Below, one piece after another: positions 8,795-17,514 of a DNA stretch of 64,000 nucleotides (its first letter is position 1; each line of letters begins with the position of its first letter). The stretch comes from Bordetella genomosp. 1. Its GTDB lineage: Bacteria > Pseudomonadota > Gammaproteobacteria > Burkholderiales > Burkholderiaceae_B. Both the position numbers and the translations under genes were made by a program. The notes below the pieces were generated by a model. It searched no databases and was not told the DNA's origin. It saw only the letters and a program-made list of their open reading frames with translations. The DNA lies in the NCBI RefSeq assembly GCF_002261335.1, contig NZ_NEVL01000003.1, positions 1,550,001-1,614,000 on the forward strand, given 5' to 3'.

Positions 8795-9715
8795 TCAGCC
8801 GGCGCGCAGGCGCGCCTGCGTAACGCCGTGCGCGATGAGCCGCGCGGCCTCGGCCAGCAAGGCATTCTGCGCCTCGCGCGACGCCGGCGAACCGGTGAGA
8901 TAGGCGGCCACCACCACCGGTGCGCCGCGCTGCGGCCACAGCACGCCGACGTCGTTGTTGGTGCCGTTGCCACCGGCGCCGGTCTTGTTGGCCACGACCC
9001 AATCTCCAGGCACCCCCGCCCGCAGCCGCGTGTCGCCGGTGCGGCAGCCACGCATCCAGGCCTGCACGCGCTCGCGCTGCGCGGGCGCCAGGCCATCGCC
9101 CAGCACGACCTTCTGCAGCAGCCGCTGCATGGCCAGCGGCGTGGTCGTGTCGCGTTCGTCGCCGGGCCGCGCCTCGTTCAGCGCCGGCTCGATGCGATCG
9201 AGCCGGGTGAGGTCATCCCCCATGGCGCGCGCAAACGCGGTGATGCCGGGCGGCCCGCCTATCGTCGACAGCAACAGGTTGCCCGCCGTGTTGTCGCTCC
9301 AGACCACGGCGGCTTCGCACAGCGCATCGAGCGTCATGCCGTCGGTGAGGTGCTGTTGCGTGACGGGTGAGTACGCAACCATATCGGGCGCGCCGTAGCG
9401 GATGCGGCGCTCCGGCAGGTCCTGCCCCTGCTGCACGCGGGCCTGCACGGCGGCGGCGGCCAGCCACTTGAAGGTGCTGCAAAGCGGGAATCGTTCGTCG
9501 GCGCGATAGGCCAGCGTGAACGGGCTGCCGGTGTCGAGCACCGCGATGCCCAGGCGGCCGCCATCGCGGGCTTCGAGGCGCGCCAGCTGGCGCGGTAGAT
9601 CGGTGTCGGCGTCCGGGCTGTCGCGCATGCCCGCGCGCGCCGCGGGCAGGACGCCGCTTGCGAGCGCAGCGCCGACCAGTGCGGCCAGGCGCGCTCCAAA
9701 ATTGCGGCGATTCAT
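8795..9715 (-). CDS. Class A beta-lactamase
   Basis: This 306-residue serine beta-lactamase has all the class A motifs: STFK at 80-83 (catalytic Ser80), SDN at 140-142, the omega-loop Glu176 in EPALNE and KTG at 244-246. It hydrolyses beta-lactams in the periplasm. The leader begins MNRRNFGARL with a twin-arginine pair before a hydrophobic stretch, so export may use Tat. A Cys precedes the catalytic serine, but the position after KTGA that carries the partner cysteine in known class A carbapenemases is Gly. The carbapenemase-type disulphide is therefore not evident. The start at 9715 is preceded by AAGGA. Confidence 0.92.
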   Translation of the reverse strand: MNRRNFGARLAALVGAALASGVLPAARAGMRDSPDADTDLPRQLARLEARDGGRLGIAVLDTGSPFTLAYRADERFPLCSTFKWLAAAAVQARVQQGQDLPERRIRYGAPDMVAYSPVTQQHLTDGMTLDALCEAAVVWSDNTAGNLLLSTIGGPPGITAFARAMGDDLTRLDRIEPALNEARPGDERDTTTPLAMQRLLQKVVLGDGLAPAQRERVQAWMRGCRTGDTRLRAGVPGDWVVANKTGAGGNGTNNDVGVLWPQRGAPVVVAAYLTGSPASREAQNALLAEAARLIAHGVTQARLRAG

Positions 9716-9772
9716 CGTCTCGTCCTTCGCGGGCGGTTGCGCCCGCAAACATCATGTCGGTGTCCGCCGGCC

Positions 9773-10675
9773 TCAGGGCGACAGCAGGACAAAATGCATG
9801 GTACTGCTAAAGCGCGCGCCCGGCGCCAGCACGCGCATGCCGGTATCGGCGACACCCGCGGCCGCCAGATTGAAGGCGTCGGCGACGTTGGTGACGGGCT
9901 CGACGCAGAGGAAAGACGCCCCCGGCGCGGAGTACACCACCAGGTGTTCGAAGGCCGGCTCGGCCTCGAGCGACAACCGATGCCCATCCGGCCATTCGAG
10001 CAGGGCGCGCCCGCCCCATTGCGACAGATAGGTGTCGCAGCCTTCCCTGGAGCAGGAGATGGCGTCGACGCGCGTGGCCACGCCCGCCTGCGGCAGGCCG
10101 TCGGCGCCGGCGGGCCAGTAGCGCCGCGCCTGCAGCTGCACCCGGCGCGCCGTGAAATAGGGGTGTACGCCGAAGCCGAACGGCATGTCGTGTTCGCCCT
10201 GGTTGTGCAGGGACAGCGTGAGCGCGAGGCCGCGCGCGCTCAGCCGGTAGTGCTGCACGCATTCGAACGCCGACGGCCAGCCCAGCACGCCTTGCGGCTG
10301 CGCCAGCACCAGCTCGACGCTATCGGCTTGCACATTGCGCGCCGTCCAGGCCGAATGCAGGCCGCTGCCATGCAGCGCGTGCGGGCGCCCCGGCAGCGAT
10401 TCGAGCTGGTGACTGCGGCCCTCGAAGGTATAGCGGCCGTCGCGGATGCGATTGGAATAGGGCGCGAGCGGATAGGAGCCGGCGCGCGGCCAGCGCGTGG
10501 TCGGCCAGCCCGGCTCGGTGATGGGCACGACCCAGTCGTGCGTGCCCGTGCGCAGCGCGGTGAGGCGGCCGCCGCCGCCAGGCGAGAACTCGGCCTGGTG
10601 CGCCCCGGAGGCAATCGAAACCCGTTGCGTGGCATCGAGCCAGGGCACATTGGAGGGCGTGGCGGGCGTGGACAT
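9773..10675 (-). CDS. Aldose 1-epimerase (galactose mutarotase-like) family protein
   Basis: This 300-residue beta-sandwich enzyme family interconverts sugar anomers. Family signatures are YPLAPYSNRIRDGRY (about 70-84), the HALHGSG segment, FGFGVHPYF with a catalytic-type His, and the C-terminal VEPVTN with the general-base-type Glu. There is no signal peptide, so it should be cytoplasmic. The start at 10675 gives a normal family length. It is transcribed toward the beta-lactamase gene on the same strand, 57 bases away; a functional link is not obvious. Confidence 0.87.
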   Translation of the reverse strand: MSTPATPSNVPWLDATQRVSIASGAHQAEFSPGGGGRLTALRTGTHDWVVPITEPGWPTTRWPRAGSYPLAPYSNRIRDGRYTFEGRSHQLESLPGRPHALHGSGLHSAWTARNVQADSVELVLAQPQGVLGWPSAFECVQHYRLSARGLALTLSLHNQGEHDMPFGFGVHPYFTARRVQLQARRYWPAGADGLPQAGVATRVDAISCSREGCDTYLSQWGGRALLEWPDGHRLSLEAEPAFEHLVVYSAPGASFLCVEPVTNVADAFNLAAAGVADTGMRVLAPGARFSSTMHFVLLSP

Positions 10676-10803
10676 CGAACAGGGCTCCAGAAGACGGCCG
10701 CGGCCAGGTCGACCGGCAACCCGTCGATTGTGCCCTCCCCTCTGCTTGGTGACAACAGGACCGCCCGGCTATGCTTGGACGACTCAACCCTCAGGACGCG
10801 GCA

Positions 10804-11202
10804 ATGAACCTTCGTTTGCGACATCTCGCCCTCGTTTTGTTGATGCTGGCGGCATCGGCCGTCACGGCCCCGGCTTCCGCCCAGGACACTCCCCTGCGCG
10901 GCTGCGCGGCCAAGAAGCAATCCATCGAACGCGAGCTGGCCTACGCGCGCGAGCACAACAACAGCAGCCGCGTGCGCGGCCTCGAACGCGCGCTGGCCGC
11001 CGCGAGCGATTGCGACGACGCCAAGCTCCAGCGCGAACGCGAAGACAAGATCCGCGATGCCGAGAAGAAAGTGAAGGAGCGCGAAGAGGAGCTCGCCGAA
11101 GAGAAGGCGGAGGGCAAGCGCAAAGATATCCAGAAGGCCGAGCGCAAGCTCAAGGAAGCCCAGGACGACCTGGCTGCGGCACGCGCCGAAATCTACCGCT
11201 GA
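10804..11202 (+). CDS. DUF1090 family periplasmic protein
   Basis: This 132-residue protein has a signal peptide ending near ASAQ (residue 26). A mature part holds GCAAKKQSIERELAYAREH, a second cysteine in SDCDDAKL, and then a long, highly charged coiled coil (lysine/glutamate-rich, about 75-130). The pattern fits the YqjC/DUF1090 family of uncharacterised periplasmic proteins. It is divergent from the aldose epimerase gene. Confidence 0.8.
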   Translation: MNLRLRHLALVLLMLAASAVTAPASAQDTPLRGCAAKKQSIERELAYAREHNNSSRVRGLERALAAASDCDDAKLQREREDKIRDAEKKVKEREEELAEEKAEGKRKDIQKAERKLKEAQDDLAAARAEIYR

Positions 11203-11370
11203 GCGGCCCGGACCGCGCGCGCGGAATCGCGCGATAGCGTCGTGCGCGCCGGCGCTGACGCCTGGCGACTCAGGGGCCGGGTCGCCCCCCGGCGCCCGCC
11301 CCGCGGAAATTTGACGTTTATTCGATTCCCGGGCCACTAGCATGGCGGCGTTTCGTTCGATGCGCTCGTC

Positions 11371-12090
11371 ATGTCCGCCACCCCGCTTCCCCGCCCCCTC
11401 CCCGCCTCCCGGTCCCTGGGATCGGGCTACGCACCCACCCATCTGGTCCTGATACCGGCGCTGCTCGCCCTGCTCGCGTTCGCCGTGCAGTTCAGCAGCG
11501 TCGATCTCGCGGTGACGCGGCACTTCTTCGACGCGGACGCGAACCGCTTTCCGCTGCAGGCGGTGGCGCTGATCGAAAACCTCGGTCATCAGGTGCTGCC
11601 CGTGCTGCCGGGTCTGGTCGCGGCCGTGGCCGTGGGCCTGCTGATCGCCAGTTACCGGGTCGAGTGGTTCCGTCCCTGGCGGGCCGCAGCCGCGTCCCTG
11701 CTGCTGGCCATGCTGCTTGCGCCGCTGACGATCGCGGTGCTCAAGCAGTTCACCGCCTTGCCGCGTCCCTACGCGCTGGCGATGTTTGGCGGCGGCCTGC
11801 CCTGGCCGACTACGTTCTGGGCCGGGGCGGGACAGCCGGCGGGCCATGCGCTGCCCAGCCACCACGCCGGATCCGGCTTTGCGGTGGGGCTGCTGTACTT
11901 CCTGGGATTGGCGATGCAGCGGCCGCGGCTGCGCTGGTGCGGCCTGGCCGCCGGCATGCTGTGCGGCGCCGCGTTTGCATGGGTCCGCATCGCGCAGGGC
12001 GCGCATTTCCTGAGCCAGACCTGTTGGTCGGCGCTGATCGTGTGGACGGTGGGCGCGCTCTGCTTCTGGCCCGTGATGCGCCGCCGTTGA
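11371..12090 (+). CDS. PAP2-family phosphatase, membrane
   Basis: This 239-residue integral membrane protein has about six hydrophobic segments and the three PAP2 phosphatase motifs: KQFTALPRP, ALPSHHAGSG and RIAQGAHFLSQ with the catalytic His. The last motif has Gln where Asp is common, as in some lipid-A or undecaprenyl-diphosphate phosphatase-like members. It probably removes phosphate from a lipid or carrier lipid at the inner membrane. No lipid-A neighbours help define the substrate. Confidence 0.85.
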   Translation: MSATPLPRPLPASRSLGSGYAPTHLVLIPALLALLAFAVQFSSVDLAVTRHFFDADANRFPLQAVALIENLGHQVLPVLPGLVAAVAVGLLIASYRVEWFRPWRAAAASLLLAMLLAPLTIAVLKQFTALPRPYALAMFGGGLPWPTTFWAGAGQPAGHALPSHHAGSGFAVGLLYFLGLAMQRPRLRWCGLAAGMLCGAAFAWVRIAQGAHFLSQTCWSALIVWTVGALCFWPVMRRR

Positions 12091-12202
12091 GCCGGCCTGC
12101 TCGTAGCGGAATCGATGCGCGCGCAACCGCATGCGTCCGGTGAGGGTAAGCCTGGCTCCGGGATGGGCGAGTGAAGGGCCTGGATCACGTGAAGGCCTGG
12201 AA

Positions 12203-12300
12203 GCGAAAGCCCCGATTTATCGGTGCCCGGAAAAAGCGAAAGCCCCGATCTATCGGGGCCCGGAAAAAGCGAAAGCCCCGATTTATCGGGGCTTTGTGCT
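12203..12300. repeat. Three tandem 33-nt hairpin repeats
   Basis: Units begin at 12203, 12236 and 12269. Each starts GCGAAAGCCCCGAT and folds as a GCCCCGAT/ATCGGGGC hairpin. The first unit has a G-to-T change in the second arm, and the second has T-to-C in the loop side. The last unit is a full terminator. Their position after the PAP2 gene suggests a duplicated terminator. Confidence 0.75.
12272..12295. terminator. Bidirectional terminator after PAP2 gene
   Basis: AAAGCCCCGAT and ATCGGGGCTTT form a perfect 11-bp stem around TT. The short A and T runs belong to the stem, so it could act on either strand. It is the third unit of the tandem repeat. Confidence 0.6.
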
Positions 12301-12629
12301 CTGCGGATCGCGCGTCGACCAGCGTGGCTGTTGCGGACCTGCGCCGCCATGAGAGCCGCGCCTGAGACAGGCGTTGCCAGCCCCCGCTTTCACGGCCGCC
12401 CGCATCGGTTGCGAGTGCAATGAGCATGAGTTCATGCTGCGCCCGCCGCGCACCCAAGTCAAGCGCATTTACAGATTGCCGCCACGCCCCCCCTGCCTCC
12501 GGCCACGGCAGGGTTGCCATTGATTGACAGCTATATAGTTCAAACCTAAATTAAACGCGCATCGAACCGGCGGCGGTTGGCGTGGCGCCGGGCGCGACAC
12601 GACACTGACAATCATCCATCGGGAAAATC

Positions 12630-13991
12630 ATGCAACACGAAGGCCCTGCCGTACCCTGGACCACCCCGGCCCGCACCACCTACATCGTGCTGGCCATCTG
12701 CGGGCTTGCCATTCTGTTCGAAGGCTACGACGTCGGCGTCATGGGCGCGGTGATGCCGGCATTGCTGGCGGACAAGGGCTGGAATCTCGGCGCGCTGCAG
12801 GCGGGCGTGCTCAGCAGCTATGCGCTGGCCGGGATGTTCGTGGGCTCGTTCGTGGTGGGCATGGCGAGCGATCTGCTCGGGCGCCGCCGCATGCTGCTGG
12901 GCTGCGTGACGCTGTTCTCGCTCACGATGCTGGGCGCCGGCTGGGCGCCGACGCCGGAGTGGTTCGCGGCCTTCCGCTTCGTGGGCGGGCTCGGGCTGGG
13001 CGGGGTGATCCCGGTGGCCGCTGCGCTCACCATCGAGTATTCGCCGCCCGCGCGGCGCGGCTTCAACTACGGCATCATGTATTCGGGCTACTCGCTGGGT
13101 ATTCTGTGCTCGGCCGCGGTGGCCATGCAACTGCTGCCGCGGATCGGCTGGCGTGGCGTGATCGCGGTGGGCGCCCTGCCCTTGATCGCCGTGCCCTTCA
13201 TGGCGCGCTTCCTGCCGGAATCGATCGAATACCTGCTCGCCAAGGGCCGCACCGCCGAGGCCGAGGCCCAGGCGCGCAAGCTCGGCATCGCTTCGCTGGC
13301 GGCGTTCGCGCCGCGCCAACGCGACGCCACCGCTGCATCCGCCACCTGGCGTGACATCATGCGCGCGATCTTCGCGCCCCGGCACCTGCGCGCCACGCTG
13401 TGCTTCTGGGGCGCGCTGTTTCTCGGCATGATGCTGGTCTATGGCCTGAACACCTGGCTGCCGCAGATCATGCGCAAGAACGGCTACGACCTCGGGTCCA
13501 GCATCTCGTTCCTGCTGGTTTTCAGCCTGGCCTCGGCCATCGGCGGCATCGTGCTCGGCCAGATCGCCGACAAGTCCGAGCCGCGCCGGATCGTGGCGCT
13601 GTTCTATCTGGTGGGCGGCGCGGGCATCTATTGCCTGACCTTCAACAACGGGCTGGCGCTCAACTACATGTTGGTGGCGCTCGCCGGCGTGGGCAGCATC
13701 TCCTCGTCGCTCATCCTCACGGGCTACCTCACCAACTACTACCCTTCGCACGCGCGCAGCGCCGCCACGGGCTGGGCCCTGAGCTTCGCCCGCGTGGGCG
13801 CGATGAGCGGCCCGGTGCTCGGCGGCTATCTCGCCAGCCTGCAGCTGCCGCTGGCCTGGAACTTCTTCACGTTCTCCGGCGCCGCAGTGCTCGCCGGCCT
13901 GTTCGTGCTGCTGATTCCGAAGCACTACCAGGGCGCGGCGCAGCCGGCGCCTTCGGCTACAAACGCCGCCCGGGCCGCAGCCCCGCGCTGA
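12630..13991 (+). CDS. MFS transporter, aromatic acid:H+ symporter (AAHS) type
   Basis: This 453-residue permease has twelve hydrophobic segments. Helix 1 carries the family motif FEGYDVGVMGAVMP with an Asp needed for aromatic acid uptake in characterised relatives, and loop 2-3 has GMASDLLGRRRML. It should import a benzoate-like acid with protons. The gene is monocistronic, between the tandem terminators and the porin promoter region. The porin downstream may serve the same uptake route, but each appears to have its own control region. Confidence 0.87.
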   Translation: MQHEGPAVPWTTPARTTYIVLAICGLAILFEGYDVGVMGAVMPALLADKGWNLGALQAGVLSSYALAGMFVGSFVVGMASDLLGRRRMLLGCVTLFSLTMLGAGWAPTPEWFAAFRFVGGLGLGGVIPVAAALTIEYSPPARRGFNYGIMYSGYSLGILCSAAVAMQLLPRIGWRGVIAVGALPLIAVPFMARFLPESIEYLLAKGRTAEAEAQARKLGIASLAAFAPRQRDATAASATWRDIMRAIFAPRHLRATLCFWGALFLGMMLVYGLNTWLPQIMRKNGYDLGSSISFLLVFSLASAIGGIVLGQIADKSEPRRIVALFYLVGGAGIYCLTFNNGLALNYMLVALAGVGSISSSLILTGYLTNYYPSHARSAATGWALSFARVGAMSGPVLGGYLASLQLPLAWNFFTFSGAAVLAGLFVLLIPKHYQGAAQPAPSATNAARAAAPR

Positions 13992-14287
13992 GCGCCTGCG
14001 CGCGCACGTGGGGCGGCTCGTCCGGGCCGTCCCGCCTGCCCTCGCACCGGCAAAACCGTTGCGCGCGCAATCATCGCCGCGGGCCGGCGATGCAACAAAA
14101 TACGACATCAAAATGCCGCGACCGGTTGCGTATACACAACAAAAGCGGCGATTTATGGCGCATTTCGCGGCCTTTGGGGTGGGCCATCGGGGCCGTGTCT
14201 GTTGCAATAAGGCCTGCCCGCCGCCGGAGTCAGGCAACTTTGCGCCGCGGGCTCGATGTCCTCAATTCAAAAAACGGAGAATTACCT

Positions 14288-15400
14288 ATGACCAAGACGC
14301 TGCTTGTTGCCGCCCTGATGGCAGGTTTCGCGGGTGTGGCTAACGCAGAATCGTCAGTCACTCTCTATGGTGTCATCGACACCGGTATTGGCTACAACAA
14401 GATCAAGGGCGGCGGCTTCGATGGCAGCCGCATCGGCACCATCAACGGCATCCAGGAAGGTTCGCGCTGGGGCGTGCGCGGCAGCGACGAGCTGGGCGAC
14501 GGCCTGCGTGCACAGTTCGTGCTCGAAAGCGGCTTCGACTCCAGCAATGGCGGCCGCGGCCAGAATGGCCGTCTGTTCGGCCGTCAGGCCACGCTGGGCC
14601 TGGCCAACGACGCCTGGGGCGTGCTCGAGTTCGGCCGCCAGACCAACATGTCGTCGAAGTGGCTTGCCGACATCGATCCGTTCTACACCAGCTACACCCA
14701 GTCGAACATCGGCACCGGCTTCTCCTCGGCGAACACCGTGCGCTGGGACAACATGGTCATGTACCGCACCCCGACCGTGAACGGCTTCCAGCTGGGCGTG
14801 GGCTACGCGTTCAACGTGGACGACACGAACGGCGACCAGACCGGTTTCGGCACCGCCGACAACACCCGCGGCATCACCGCCGGCCTGCGCTACCTGAGCG
14901 GTCCGCTGAACGTGACGCTGACCTATGAGCAGCTCAACGGCAGCAACGCCAGCGCCCAGCCGGACGCCGACAGCGCCACGCCGCGCCAGTACGCGATCGG
15001 CGCGAGCTACGACTTCGAAGTGGTCAAGCTGGCGGCTGCCTACGCCCGCACGACCGACGGCTGGTTCGGTGGCCAGGACCTGCCCGCCGGCACGCCGCTG
15101 AGCGACCTGTTCGGCAACAACCGATTCGTGGACGGCTTCAAGGCCAACGCCTACATGGTCGGCGCGACCGTGCCGGTCGGCGGCGCCAGCAGCCTGTTCG
15201 GTTCGTGGCAGTTGATCGACCCGTCGAACGACCAGCTCACCGGCGGCGACGAGAAGATGAACGTCTGGAGCCTGGGCTACACCTACAACCTGTCCAAGCG
15301 CACCAACGTGTACACCTACGCCTCGTACGCCAAGGACTACGCCTTCATCGACGGCGTGAAGAGCACCGCGGTCGGCGCCGGCCTGGTGCATCGCTTCTGA
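14288..15400 (+). CDS. Outer-membrane porin, Gram-negative betaproteobacterial type
   Basis: This 370-residue protein has a 20-residue signal peptide ending ANA, then SSVTLYGVIDTGIGY, the canonical first strand of betaproteobacterial trimeric porins. It ends GAGLVHRF with the C-terminal Phe needed for BAM assembly. The conserved SRWGVRGSDELGDGL segment is present. GGAG lies 9 bases before the ATG at 14288. It forms a general diffusion channel. A strong terminator follows at 15444. Confidence 0.93.
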   Translation: MTKTLLVAALMAGFAGVANAESSVTLYGVIDTGIGYNKIKGGGFDGSRIGTINGIQEGSRWGVRGSDELGDGLRAQFVLESGFDSSNGGRGQNGRLFGRQATLGLANDAWGVLEFGRQTNMSSKWLADIDPFYTSYTQSNIGTGFSSANTVRWDNMVMYRTPTVNGFQLGVGYAFNVDDTNGDQTGFGTADNTRGITAGLRYLSGPLNVTLTYEQLNGSNASAQPDADSATPRQYAIGASYDFEVVKLAAAYARTTDGWFGGQDLPAGTPLSDLFGNNRFVDGFKANAYMVGATVPVGGASSLFGSWQLIDPSNDQLTGGDEKMNVWSLGYTYNLSKRTNVYTYASYAKDYAFIDGVKSTAVGAGLVHRF

Positions 15401-15443
15401 TCGGATTCGCACCCCGATGCGCGGACGGCCCGGCCGTTCGCGC

Positions 15444-15480
15444 AAACAAAAACGGCATCCTCAGGATGCCGTTTTTGTTT
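15444..15480. terminator. Strong bidirectional terminator between porin and DUF2809 genes
   Basis: A 17-bp perfect stem (15444-15460 with 15464-15480) around TCA carries A-rich and T-rich flanks within the stem. It serves the convergent porin and DUF2809 genes; the stop codon of the latter lies in the loop. Confidence 0.9.
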
Positions 15481-15850
15481 GCCGCCATGCGGGCAACTCG
15501 ATGAGCAGCACCAGCGCCCAGCCGAGCGCATAGGCCAGCATGTCCCACCAGTCGGCGGTGCTGCCCAGCACGATGCGCAGCACCGGATTGGGTATGCGCC
15601 AGCCCAGTTCGCCGGCCAGGTACTGCCCCAGCTCGACGAAGGCGCCCATGCCGAACGCCAGCCCGGCGAGCGTGAGCACGTGCGCCCGCAACACGGTCTT
15701 GAGCAGGAAGTACACCCAGACCACGGCCAGGGTGTCGCCGAGGAAACTGCGGACCCAGCCCAGGCCGGCGCCCACCGTGGCCAGGAGGACCAGGGCAACG
15801 AACAGGATCAGGGCGATCAGCAGGGATCGAAAATCGAAGCGCAGCGTCAT
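15461..15850 (-). CDS. DUF2809 family membrane protein
   Basis: This 129-residue protein has four hydrophobic segments. The segments WVRSFLGDTLAVVWVYFLL and VLGSTADWWDMLAYALGWAL are characteristic of the DUF2809 family, small inner-membrane proteins of unknown function distantly like VanZ. Its TGA stop sits in the loop of the shared terminator, showing that the frame ends exactly at the transcript end. Confidence 0.75.
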   Translation of the reverse strand: MTLRFDFRSLLIALILFVALVLLATVGAGLGWVRSFLGDTLAVVWVYFLLKTVLRAHVLTLAGLAFGMGAFVELGQYLAGELGWRIPNPVLRIVLGSTADWWDMLAYALGWALVLLIELPAWRQTKTAS

Positions 15851-15916
15851 GCGCGAGATCGTAACCCGCCGCCCGCGTGTCCGCCCGGCAATTCCGACCG
15901 GTGTCCACCCGCCGGA

Positions 15917-17140
15917 TCAATGGGCCGGCAGCGCCGCCAGCCGGCGCACGGGCGAGCGCCAGAGAATGCCCAGCTGGATCGCAAAGCCGGCCGCGCTCAC
16001 GCACAGCGCGGCATCGATGCCGGCCCGCGCGGCCACCAGCGCGCCGATGGCGGCGCCCAGCGGCCGCGCACCATACGTGGCGGTCAGGATCAGCGCCGAC
16101 ACGCGGCCCAGCATGCCCGGCGGCGTCACGACCTGGCGCAGCGAGGTGGTCGTGATGGTCCACAGGATCGGCCCGGCGCCAAACAGCACGAAGGCCGGCG
16201 CCACCAGCCAGAGCGTCGGCCATGCCCAGGACGCGAGCAGCAACAGCGCGGCGCCGAAGGCGCAGGCCGGGCCCGCGGCCACCAGCGTGCCGAACGCAAA
16301 GCGCCGCGCCAACGCGGGTGCGAGCCAGGCGCCGCCCACCATCCCCGCGCCGTAGAGGCCGAGCGTGAGGCCGATCTGCGCGGCCGACAGCGCCAGGTGG
16401 CGGGCGGCGTAGACCACGTAGATCCCCTGCAACACGAACCACGCGGTATTGAAGAACACGGCCGTCAGGACGATCGGCCTCAGCCAGACATGGCCTGCCA
16501 CGAACTGCAGCCCCTCGCCCAGCATGCGCCAGGGCGACGGCGCCCTGCCGGCCGCGCGCGGTGCGTCGGGCAGGCGCCCCATGCGGGCGGCCGCATAGGC
16601 GGACATGGCGCAGGCCAGGCCCAGCACCAGGCCTGCGCCGGCGCGGTCGTACAGCAGCCCCGCCAGCATCGGCCCGAGCGCCAGGGCCAGGCTGCGCGAC
16701 AGCTCGAGCTGCCGATTGGCATGGGTGAGCCCGCCCGGAGGCACCAGCGCCGGGACGAGCGCGGGCGCGGCCACGCTGTACGCGACCGTGCCGCAGGCGC
16801 CGAGCGCCCCGAGCAGGGCCAGCCAGCCGAGACTCAGTTGTGCGTGCAACCAGAGTCCGGCCAGCGCAGCGAGGGTGGCGGCGCGCAGCCATTCCGCCCA
16901 TCCCATCAGTCGCGGCCGCGAGACGCGGTCGGCCAGCAGCCCCGCCGGCAGCGCCAGCAGCAGGAACGGGAGGGTCTGCGCCGCCTGCAGCCAGGCGGTC
17001 TGCGCGGCGCTGGCCTGCAGATGCAGGGCGGCAATGAGCGGCGCCACGGCCAGCGCGAGCTGCTCGGCGCTTTGCGCCGCCAGATTGGCGCGCACCAGCG
17101 TGGTGAGCGCGGGCGCGCTTGCGGCATTGAAAGCGGACAT
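15917..17140 (-). CDS. MFS transporter, EntS-like exporter subfamily
   Basis: This 407-residue permease has about 12 hydrophobic segments. The N-terminus reads ALTTLVRANLAAQSAEQLAL, and loop 2-3 is GLLADRVSRPRLM, as in MFS_3 (enterobactin-exporter-like) proteins. I take the ATG at 17140 as start because the upstream extension to 17317 is arginine-rich and unlike any MFS N-terminus. Substrates of this subfamily range from siderophores to drugs, and nothing nearby narrows it. Confidence 0.82.
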   Translation of the reverse strand: MSAFNAASAPALTTLVRANLAAQSAEQLALAVAPLIAALHLQASAAQTAWLQAAQTLPFLLLALPAGLLADRVSRPRLMGWAEWLRAATLAALAGLWLHAQLSLGWLALLGALGACGTVAYSVAAPALVPALVPPGGLTHANRQLELSRSLALALGPMLAGLLYDRAGAGLVLGLACAMSAYAAARMGRLPDAPRAAGRAPSPWRMLGEGLQFVAGHVWLRPIVLTAVFFNTAWFVLQGIYVVYAARHLALSAAQIGLTLGLYGAGMVGGAWLAPALARRFAFGTLVAAGPACAFGAALLLLASWAWPTLWLVAPAFVLFGAGPILWTITTTSLRQVVTPPGMLGRVSALILTATYGARPLGAAIGALVAARAGIDAALCVSAAGFAIQLGILWRSPVRRLAALPAH

Positions 17141-17406
17141 GGACGGATCCCGGAAGACGACCGGGTCGTTGCGGCCGCATCCATACGGCCTCGCACGACA
17201 ACGCCCCGGTGCGGCCGCAGCGTAGCGCCGCCGACCCGCGGCCGCGTCCCGCTTCTTGCGCCACGAATTCGCAGCCGGCGGCCGTGCGTGCGCGCGGCGA
17301 CAAACATCCCGTTTCATGTGGCCACATTCTGCGCAACAACCGCGATCTGCGTGGTGAGGCTTGCGTCTACTATTGCGCCCGGCACGAACTATGGGAGGAC
17401 AAGTCC

Positions 17407-17508
17407 ATGCGAACCGCTTTGATCTTCATCGGCGCGGCCGTCGTCGCCTTTTTCCTCGTCAAGGGCATCAAAGCCTATTTCGCCGAACGCAACGGCAAAG
17501 GGAGATAA
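17407..17508 (+). CDS. Very small single-span membrane protein upstream of SPFH gene
   Basis: This is a 33-residue protein, MRTALIFIGAAVVAFFLV followed by a basic tail. One hydrophobic helix covers residues 4-18. GGGAGGAC lies 7 bases upstream of the ATG, a stronger site than most genes nearby. It ends 6 bases before the SPFH gene, so the two form an operon, and it may be a small subunit or regulator of the SPFH complex. Confidence 0.65.
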   Translation: MRTALIFIGAAVVAFFLVKGIKAYFAERNGKGR

Positions 17509-17514
17509 CAAAAA

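Larger units (their letters stand above)
12091..12629. other. 539-nt gap with tandem hairpins
   Basis: No gene is supported. Open frames across it on both strands owe their length to the 33-nt tandem repeat (11 codons in any frame) and lack ribosome-binding sites. The right part (12500-12629) is noticeably more A+T-rich and should contain the promoter of the downstream symporter gene. Confidence 0.6.

Noticed and set aside
12185-12520. Minus-strand frame through the tandem hairpins
   Set aside because: Its length comes from the 33-nt period. The repeated peptide is an artefact of the terminator hairpins.
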